Origin: Myxococcales bacterium
GTDB lineage: Bacteria > Myxococcota_A > Polyangia > Fen-1088
DNA length: 9,997 nucleotides
Assembly: GCA_003170035.1 (NCBI GenBank)
Contig: PMZX01000533.1
Coordinates: 19,510-29,506 of the forward strand
Direction: 5' to 3'
A model generated the notes under the pieces. It searched no databases and was not told the DNA's origin. It saw nothing but the letters and a program-made list of their open reading frames with translations. Shown one piece after another: positions 1 to 5,056 of the stretch. Both the position numbers and the translations under genes were made by a program. The stretch's first letter is position 1; every line of letters begins with the position of its first letter.

Positions 1-113
1 GGCCTTGTCGGCCGGATGCTAAGGGACATCCCGATCTGAGCCTCGCCGAGGCGCCGCCGGGACCAGACTCATCGGCCCCCTCTTGCGGGCGGAGCCGTGG
101 TAAAAATGTCGCC

Positions 114-680
114 ATGAGCGGCCGTGAGCTTTTCCAACGCAACCGGGCCCGACTCCTCGATCTCCTCAAGCAGCTCGCCTACGAAGAGCGCGAGGTCATC
201 CTCTCCTCGGGTCAGAAGAGCAATTTCTACATCGACTGCAAGCAAGCCGTGTTGAGCGCCGAGGGCCACTTCTTGGTGGGTTGGCTGTTCAACCAGTTGA
301 TTGCCGAGCACGCCCCCGAGGTGGAGGCGGTCGGGGGCTTGACCATGGGCGCCGATCCTCTCGCCTCGGCGGTTGCCACGGTCAGCTACCTGGGCGGGCG
401 CCCGCTTGACGCCTTCTATGTGCGCAAAGAGGCCAAGGGCCACGGCACGGCACAGTGGCTGGAGGGACGCAAGCTGCTTCGCCCCGGAATGCCGGTCGCG
501 ATCCTCGAAGACGTGGTGACCACGGGCGGCTCCGCCCTCAAGGCGATCGCGCGCGCGCGCGAGTTCGGCCTCAAGGTCAGCCTGATCGTCGGTCTGGTGG
601 ACCGCGAGGAAGGTGGTCGCGAGGCTCTGGAGCGGGAGGCTCCGCTGCAGACACTCTTCCGACGGAGGGAATTCGTCTGA
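114..680 (+). CDS. pyrE: Orotate phosphoribosyltransferase
   Basis: This 188-residue enzyme joins orotate to PRPP, giving orotidine 5'-monophosphate and pyrophosphate, in the cytosolic de novo pyrimidine pathway. Visible motifs: the N-terminal substrate segment SSGQKSNFYIDCK (residues 31-43), GGLTMGADPLASA (74-86), the flexible catalytic loop FYVRKEAKGHGT (101-112, with Arg104, Lys105, Lys108 and His110), and the PRPP-binding motif VAILEDVVTTGGS (128-140, acidic pair Glu132-Asp133). All are intact and the length is normal for a short bacterial PyrE. The frame stays open to the window edge, but 114 is its first ATG and no GTG or TTG precedes it. No good Shine-Dalgarno is present (nearest GGAG at 91-94, 19 nt away), so initiation may be leaderless or weak. 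The stop overlaps the next gene by one base. Confidence 0.96.
   Translation: MSGRELFQRNRARLLDLLKQLAYEEREVILSSGQKSNFYIDCKQAVLSAEGHFLVGWLFNQLIAEHAPEVEAVGGLTMGADPLASAVATVSYLGGRPLDAFYVRKEAKGHGTAQWLEGRKLLRPGMPVAILEDVVTTGGSALKAIARAREFGLKVSLIVGLVDREEGGREALEREAPLQTLFRRREFV
664..669 (+). promoter_or_regulatory. Ribosome binding site of the lipoprotein gene
   Basis: GGAGGG lies 10 nt before the ATG at 680, inside the last codons of pyrE. It decides the lipoprotein start in favour of the TGATG overlap. Confidence 0.65.
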
Positions 681-1330
681 TGCTGGTCCTGCACCCCGGC
701 CGAAATGTGCTAGGGCCTGCCTTGTTCTTTGCTGCGGCGCTGGTCGGGTGCACCCAGACGGCTCCCAAGCCCGTCGATTTTTCTGACGTTGCACGGGACT
801 ATCGGCCGAATGACTATTCGACCGTCTACGAGAGATGGACACGACACGCGAAGCTGGTGCGGGATGTGGGCACGGTCATCGAAGCATGGGCGACTTACAA
901 GAGCTGGGATTTCCGCCAGGCGTATGTGGCCTACTACGCGAGCATCTATGACTTGTCGGACACCGATCGCGCTACGCTCCTGCATGCGCAGCTAGACGCC
1001 TCACGGGCCAGTTATGAATTCCATGTGGCTGTGCAGACGACCACCGACAAATGGAACGATCTCGAGCGCAAGAACACACCCTGGCGGGTGACTCTGCTTG
1101 ACGCCACCGGGGACGAACTGGGGCCCACCGCGATCCAAGTCGTGAAGTTGCCCGAGCTGTACGAGACCCAGTTTTTCCCCAGCCGTACCGAATTCACGCG
1201 CACCTATGAGATCAGCTTTGCCCGCACGGGCGCCAACGGACAGCCCATTGCGGGTCCGGCCAGTGGTCGCCTGGTCCTGCGGCTCGCCAGTCCCATGGGG
1301 CGAATCGAACTGATCTGGGACGCCAAGTAG
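680..1330 (+). CDS. Putative outer-membrane lipoprotein, unrecognised family
   Basis: I do not recognise a named family. The 216-residue product begins with a short basic N-terminus (Arg8), a hydrophobic stretch at residues 10-22 and a lipobox LVGC ending at Cys24, so it is very likely lipidated by Lgt and cleaved by LspA. Residue +2 is Thr, not Asp, which favours the outer membrane. Residues 30-125 look helical and rich in Tyr, Trp and Arg; residues 125-216 look like beta strands (WRVTLLDATGDELGP, then GRLVLRLASPMGRIELIWD at the end). No enzymatic motif is visible. The ATG at 680 was chosen because it overlaps the pyrE stop (TGATG), has a GGAGGG ribosome site at 664-669, and puts the signal peptide at the very N-terminus; an earlier in-frame start would lie inside pyrE. 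It is likely co-transcribed with pyrE, though no functional link is evident. Confidence 0.8.
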   Translation: MLVLHPGRNVLGPALFFAAALVGCTQTAPKPVDFSDVARDYRPNDYSTVYERWTRHAKLVRDVGTVIEAWATYKSWDFRQAYVAYYASIYDLSDTDRATLLHAQLDASRASYEFHVAVQTTTDKWNDLERKNTPWRVTLLDATGDELGPTAIQVVKLPELYETQFFPSRTEFTRTYEISFARTGANGQPIAGPASGRLVLRLASPMGRIELIWDAK

Positions 1331-1339
1331 GAAGCGCGA

Positions 1340-3856
1340 CTAGGCGTGTTTCTTGGATGGCCTGCGTCCCGACGAGATCTTCCCGTTTCCCTTGCCGGCA
1401 GGGTCCTCCAGGTCCGCGAAGTTGTCCTCGGTCTCGGATTTGTAGAGATCGGCCTCGCGGGCGAAGAAGTCACGCTCGATGGCATTGAAGGCACCGCTGA
1501 TGCGGCCCGAGTGCTTGCCGGGCTGCGATGCCCCGCGGTCGCTGTCGTCGGGCGAGCGGGGCGCCGGCCGGGTTGTGGCAGGAACGGTCCCGTCGCTGCT
1601 CGTGTCGCGGGCCTGTCCCTTGCCCGAGGCCGCCCCGGGGGAACCGGTTCGGGGCCCGGCCGCACCGGCGGGCGCAGCGAGCTTCTGCGCCTCCACCACA
1701 AGGGCCGGATCGAGCGCGACCGAGACGCCACTGGAGGGGGTCTTGAGAGCGTTTGCCGACGAGCGCGAAGCAGGCAAAACAGAGAGCGTGCCAGTTGCTC
1801 TGCTGGAGTAGGCTGACTGCGGCGCGGAAGAGGCGGGGGTCTCGGCGGGAGGAGCGGCGTTTCCGGCTCCGGGCTGCGCAGGCGCAGCCACCGGGTCACG
1901 CAGCGGCTCCGCCGACGCGGGGGGCCCGACGGGCGTCGTGGCCCTTTCCAGTCGCCCGAGTTCGGCCATCAAGACAGGATCGAGCTCGACGGAAACGCCC
2001 TTGCCCGGGGTCCTTGCCGCGGATAATCGCTGCGAGGGTGTGACGGAAAGCGTGCCTGTCACCTTCGCCGTGCGGGCCCCATCGCCTTGGGTGGCGGCCG
2101 AAGATGCCGACCCATCCGCAGCAGGAGTGGTCGAGGAGGCTGGGACGGGCACGACAATGGCAGAGTCCGCGACATCCCGGGCGGCGGTCGCAGGAACAAC
2201 TGGGGCAGGGGTGGCGCCCGTCCGGGTAGCTGCGGCCTTCGCAGTTCCGGAGGACGCAGCCGGCTTGACCAACCGTCGGACTGGAACGGTAGGAGAATCT
2301 CGCTTCGCGATCGAGGCGGTCTCGGACGGGAGCCCTGGATCGATCTCAATGGAACTGCCGCCTCCCGCGATCGGCGTGACCGCACTTGAGCGCCGATGGT
2401 GGCCCGACGCAGGCCCCACCTGAAGCGAGCCCGTCGCGCGACCGGTTCGTTCGGAAGACTCGGCGGGCACGGCCGTGGTCTCGACCGGAACGGCGGCTGG
2501 GCGTGCCGCTTCTGCGGCCTCCACGAGAGCTACGTCAATGGTAACCGAGGGCCGGCTTCGCCTGTCGGGCGTGGTCCGACGCTGATCGCGTGTTCCACGA
2601 AGGTCGATGGTACCGGAAGCCCGGACCTCGCTGGAACCCGTGGCCTGCACGATGGGGGCTGCGGGAGATGCCGCCTCAGGCGGGCCAGCAAAGGTCTCGG
2701 TGGCCGGGTCCATGCCAATGAGGGGCGTTCCGCGCACCGGCGTTTCAGCCACTGCACGCCGTTGGCTCTTGCGGCGACTTGGCTCTCCGATCCGGGTGTC
2801 GACCTGAGCGATGCGAGCGGGCGTCGGCCTCTGCGCCGGAGCGGGTGCGATGTCGTCCTCAAGGCTCGCGATGCGCGCGGTTTCCCAGAACTTCTGCAGG
2901 GCCGGGGTGGGAGCGGAGGTTCCGTCCTGTGGCTGCTGTCGAGTCAAGACGCCGAGATCCACCAGTCGGGTGAGGATGCGGACAGTGTCGAAGATGCGGA
3001 ATGGGCTCTCGTCGATGATGTCGGTCAGCGTACGCCGCCCGTCGCACAGACGCAGCACCGGCGCAACTTGGGAGGGCACCGTGGCGCTGGCCAGTTTTTC
3101 ATCGTTCTTCTGGTACACCGACGAAGAGGGCGCGAGACCCTGGATGGCGTGAGTGTAGTCGCGCACGAAGCGTTCCGCTTCTTCCATGATCTGGTCGAAT
3201 CGCCGGTTGAACTGTGCCCGTCGGACCACGGCGCGCAGGCGCAATTCGATCTTGGCGTCTTCCCACAGCAGGAGATGGTGAATGGCAGGCTGGCCTTGCA
3301 GCGAGCCCACCTGGGCTCCGGCAATCTCGCCCTCCGAAAACAGGATCTCGCCCCGGTGATTCGCGCGTTCGACTTGCAGCACACCTGAGCGCAGCAGTCC
3401 AGTCATCACGCGAATAAGCGAGAACAGACCCAAATCGGCTGTCGTGCCGTCGATGCGTGCTTCGCTGCCTGGTTCGCTCGCATCCCGTTTGCCCTGCGAA
3501 ACCAGAATTCGGCTGGCCGTGATCACGTCACGCACGAAGACCGGCGTGGGCAGAAAGTCGATCGGTCCGCAGGCGAGCACGTCGGGGCGCAGGATGGCAG
3601 GGCCCATGACCAGCAAGGGCAGGGCGCGAGTTTCTTCGTTGGAGCGAAGCTGGCGAAGCAACGCCAGGGTCCTGTCGTGCGGCTCGCGTGCGGCAATGAC
3701 CATGATGTCCGCCGCAGACGCCTTGACCAGGAAGGTCGCTGTTTCCGGGGCAGGGCAGGCCGTGCTGCGCCAGTCAATGCCCTGGAATCCGTAGACGAGC
3801 GATTCGAGTCCCTTCAGATCTGAGTCGACGAGTAGCGCTGCGGATGTGCGGACCAT
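1340..3856 (-). CDS. Pseudo-receiver / DUF4388 (PatA-type) protein with long repeat-bearing disordered tail
   Basis: An 838-residue cytosolic protein, probably a regulatory or scaffold protein rather than an enzyme. Residues 5-120 have a response-regulator receiver layout (acidic D11-S12-D13; D50-I-M-V-I; FLPTPV at 101-106), but the phospho-acceptor Asp is Ala55, the Thr/Ser is Gly85 and the Lys is Thr104, so it cannot be phosphorylated normally. Residues about 137-210 match DUF4388: DLGLFSLIRVMTGLLRSGVL, then RGEILFSEGEIAGAQVGSLQG and a conserved LLLWED. Residues 255-308 (LRLCDGRRTLTDIIDESPF, then RILTRLVDLGVL) resemble a winged-helix-like segment often found with DUF4388. From about 312 on the chain is Pro/Ala/Ser/Thr-rich and probably disordered, with degenerate repeats, ending in a more conserved segment (ERDFFAREADLYK, 794-806) and a basic tip. 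The ATG at 3856 is in line with the receiver start; the AGGA at 3859-3862 is unusually close to it. Its end faces the lipoprotein gene, 9 bp away. The exact signalling role is unknown. Confidence 0.88.
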   Translation of the reverse strand: MVRTSAALLVDSDLKGLESLVYGFQGIDWRSTACPAPETATFLVKASAADIMVIAAREPHDRTLALLRQLRSNEETRALPLLVMGPAILRPDVLACGPIDFLPTPVFVRDVITASRILVSQGKRDASEPGSEARIDGTTADLGLFSLIRVMTGLLRSGVLQVERANHRGEILFSEGEIAGAQVGSLQGQPAIHHLLLWEDAKIELRLRAVVRRAQFNRRFDQIMEEAERFVRDYTHAIQGLAPSSSVYQKNDEKLASATVPSQVAPVLRLCDGRRTLTDIIDESPFRIFDTVRILTRLVDLGVLTRQQPQDGTSAPTPALQKFWETARIASLEDDIAPAPAQRPTPARIAQVDTRIGEPSRRKSQRRAVAETPVRGTPLIGMDPATETFAGPPEAASPAAPIVQATGSSEVRASGTIDLRGTRDQRRTTPDRRSRPSVTIDVALVEAAEAARPAAVPVETTAVPAESSERTGRATGSLQVGPASGHHRRSSAVTPIAGGGSSIEIDPGLPSETASIAKRDSPTVPVRRLVKPAASSGTAKAAATRTGATPAPVVPATAARDVADSAIVVPVPASSTTPAADGSASSAATQGDGARTAKVTGTLSVTPSQRLSAARTPGKGVSVELDPVLMAELGRLERATTPVGPPASAEPLRDPVAAPAQPGAGNAAPPAETPASSAPQSAYSSRATGTLSVLPASRSSANALKTPSSGVSVALDPALVVEAQKLAAPAGAAGPRTGSPGAASGKGQARDTSSDGTVPATTRPAPRSPDDSDRGASQPGKHSGRISGAFNAIERDFFAREADLYKSETEDNFADLEDPAGKGNGKISSGRRPSKKHA
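1691..1801 (-). repeat. Degenerate protein repeat, copy 4 (residues 686-722)
   Basis: RATGTLSVLPASR, then KTPSSGVSVALDPALVVE. The match to copy 3 is close in both halves and has the same spacing within two residues. Confidence 0.75.
1961..2065 (-). repeat. Degenerate protein repeat, copy 3 (residues 598-632)
   Basis: KVTGTLSVTPSQR, then RTPGKGVSVELDPVLMAE. Best-preserved copy together with copy 4; the two also share DNA similarity around the VSV-x-LDP codons (about 1978-2007 versus 1708-1737). Confidence 0.75.
2321..2440 (-). repeat. Degenerate protein repeat, copy 2 (residues 473-512)
   Basis: RATGSLQVGPAS, a spacer containing TP, then SSIEIDPGLPSE. It aligns with copies 3 and 4 in both the N-terminal TGTLSV half and the C-terminal V-x-DP-x-L half. 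Confidence 0.6.
2519..2626 (-). repeat. Degenerate protein repeat, copy 1 (residues 411-446)
   Basis: Most diverged copy of the tail repeat in the DUF4388 protein: VRASGTIDL, a basic spacer containing TTP, then PSVTIDVALVEAAE. It follows the shared pattern TGT(L/I)-hydrophobic, spacer with TP, then V-acidic-D-x-x-L-x-x-E. Confidence 0.5.
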
Positions 3857-3906
3857 TTTCCTGCCAGAGAGAGAAGACCGAGAGAACCAAGAAAACAGAC
3901 TAATCG

Positions 3907-3912
3907 AGTATA
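3907..3912 (-). promoter_or_regulatory. Probable -10 box of the DUF4388 gene
   Basis: TATACT on the minus strand, 5 of 6 matches to the sigma-70 -10 consensus, 51 nt upstream of the ATG at 3856. This would give a leader of about 44 nt. No convincing -35 element lies at the usual distance, so activation by a bound factor is possible. Confidence 0.45.
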
Positions 3913-3978
3913 GCCACGGAGTCGCATCAGCACACTAATTAGGTCGTGACGAGCCACCACGGATGGGTGTGCGCGGGA

Positions 3979-3994
3979 TGTGATCCCCATCACT
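3979..3994. promoter_or_regulatory. CRP/FNR-like palindrome
   Basis: TGTGA-TCCCCA-TCACT matches the CRP consensus TGTGA-N6-TCACA in 9 of 10 conserved bases; the core GTGAT-N4-ATCAC also resembles FNR half-sites. Its centre is about 86 nt upstream of the expected start of the DUF4388 transcript and just beyond the tRNA 3' end. It could instead be a short 5-bp hairpin downstream of the tRNA. It is a candidate operator only. Confidence 0.35.
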
Positions 3995-4002
3995 CTTTCT
4001 TG

Positions 4003-4074
4003 AGGTGCCGCCCGGATTTGAACCGGGGAATGAGGGTTTTGCAGACCCTTGCCTTACCACTTGGCCACGGCACC
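4003..4074 (-). tRNA. tRNA-Cys (GCA)
   Basis: Complete 72-nt cloverleaf on the minus strand. The 7-bp acceptor stem GGTGCCG/CGGCACC pairs perfectly. The D-arm is GCC...GGC. The anticodon stem AGGGT/ACCCT closes the loop CTGCAAA, giving anticodon GCA (cysteine). The variable loop is 5 nt, and the T-arm is CCCGG-TTCAAAT-CCGGG. The discriminator is T, as usual for tRNA-Cys; the 3' CCA is not fully encoded and must be added enzymatically. Confidence 0.97.
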
Positions 4075-4306
4075 GGGCTTCTTCGCCGGGTATCTAGCAC
4101 AAACTCAGCAGAAAGCGGCAAGCCTATCGCCGGGCCGGTCGAGCACGCCGCACAGATCGCACGCCGTCTTCTGAGGGGAAACGGGTCTTGTTCCATACCT
4201 GAACATCCGGCCAGCCGTGGTTCGCAAGCCTCGTGACTTGTGATACGGGCCCCGATGGATGGGGAGCGCGGCTGGTGGATCATCGCGGCGAGGCCGGGAA
4301 CACCAA
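4075..4306. other. Intergenic region between the ehr-type operon and tRNA-Cys
   Basis: No gene is evident in these 232 bp on either strand; open frames here have no recognisable product and no ribosome site. It should hold the end of the upstream operon, but I see no strong GC hairpin followed by a T-run. The only local structure is a 4-bp CCCC/GGGG stem near 4249-4264. The last part holds the possible tRNA promoter. Confidence 0.6.
4091..4121 (-). promoter_or_regulatory. Possible tRNA-Cys promoter
   Basis: On the minus strand TTGCCG (-35-like, 4116-4121) and TAGATA within TGTGCTAGATAC (-10-like, 4091-4096) lie 16 nt before the tRNA 5' end. The 19-nt spacer is longer than ideal and the -10 match is modest. 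Confidence 0.35.
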
Positions 4307-5056
4307 CTACTCGATGCGGCCCAGGAGACGGAGCAGGCCGTCGAGAATGCTGACGGGGTGAGGCGGACAGCCGGGAAGATAGAGATCCACGGGAATGTCG
4401 GCGGGGATGCCGCCTGCGCAGAGCGGGGAGCCGGCGAATGGCCCACCGCTGATGGCGCAGGCGCCGGAAGCAATCACCAGCTTGGGCTCAGCCACCGCCG
4501 CGTAGGTCTCGCGCAAAGCGAGCGCCATGTTGGTGGTGACCGGTCCCGTAGCCACGATGCCGTCGGCGTGGCGGGGCGAGGCCACGAACTGAATCCCGAA
4601 GCGGCCGATGTCGAACACCACGGTGCCGGTGACATTGAGGTCGGCCTCGCAGGCGTTGCAACCACCGGCCGAGACCTGGCGCAGCTTAAGCGAGCGCCCG
4701 AAGATCTTGAGTAGCTTCCGGTCGAGCGCAGAGGCCAGCCTCATCTCGCTGCCGGAAAGCACCAGATCGCGGCGTGTGCGCGCGGCAAGGCGAAAGTCGT
4801 TGGTAGATGTGATGGCGCCTTCGCCACAAGTCTCGGAGCAAGCGGGGCAGAAGAGGCACGCGCCCAGGTCAAGCCGTAGAGGCTCGGTCTTGATCGCTGC
4901 GGTTGGGCAGGCGTCTGCGCAAAGACGACAGCCAGCGTGACAGCGAGACGGATCCAGGACGGGCCGGCCGCGGAATCGCGGCGGCAGGTCGGTGTGGCCT
5001 TCGGGAAAATCGATCGTCCGGTAGCCTTGGCGAAGTCGTTCCCAAAGACGGCGCAT
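4307..5056 (-). CDS. Ehr-type small subunit: fused diferredoxin (HyfH-like) and NuoB/HyfI-like domain
   Basis: A 249-residue iron-sulfur protein, expected on the cytoplasmic arm of the complex, that passes electrons toward the large subunit. Residues 34-82 carry two 4Fe-4S motifs: C39-x3-C43-x2-C46-x3-C50-P and C67-x2-C70-x2-C73-x3-C77-G. Residues 118-249 form a NuoB/HyfI-type domain whose cluster ligands C133 and C136 (GGCNACEADL), C200 (ASGACAISGG) and C230 (LPGCPPHP) are all present, equivalent to cluster N2 of complex I or the proximal cluster of hydrogenases. In E. coli hydrogenase-4 these two parts are separate proteins (HyfH, HyfI); here they are one chain. The ATG at 5056 overlaps the large-subunit stop (TAATG), so translation is probably coupled; its own ribosome site is poor. 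Last gene of the operon. Confidence 0.9.
   Translation of the reverse strand: MRRLWERLRQGYRTIDFPEGHTDLPPRFRGRPVLDPSRCHAGCRLCADACPTAAIKTEPLRLDLGACLFCPACSETCGEGAITSTNDFRLAARTRRDLVLSGSEMRLASALDRKLLKIFGRSLKLRQVSAGGCNACEADLNVTGTVVFDIGRFGIQFVASPRHADGIVATGPVTTNMALALRETYAAVAEPKLVIASGACAISGGPFAGSPLCAGGIPADIPVDLYLPGCPPHPVSILDGLLRLLGRIE

Noticed and set aside
40..52. GCCTC-GCC-GAGGC hairpin as a terminator of an upstream gene
   Set aside because: The stem is only 5 bp with no T-run after it; there is too little upstream sequence to identify a gene ending at the stop codon at 37-39.
1340..3856. Long open frames on the plus strand across the DUF4388 gene (for example about 2396-3388)
   Set aside because: They are antisense to a protein with recognisable domains, have Arg/Gly-rich composition typical of GC-rich shadow frames, and show no family motif.
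3980..4000. GTGAT-CCCC-ATCAC followed by TCTTTCTT as a plus-strand terminator
   Set aside because: No plus-strand gene precedes it, and a 5-bp stem is weak; reported instead as a possible protein-binding palindrome.
3946..4236. Small plus-strand open frame across the tRNA gene
   Set aside because: It runs antisense through a complete tRNA, has no ribosome site and no recognisable product.
4003..4306. tRNA-Cys as an integration site of a mobile element
   Set aside because: No integrase, no repeated tRNA 3' fragment and no change in gene style is visible nearby.
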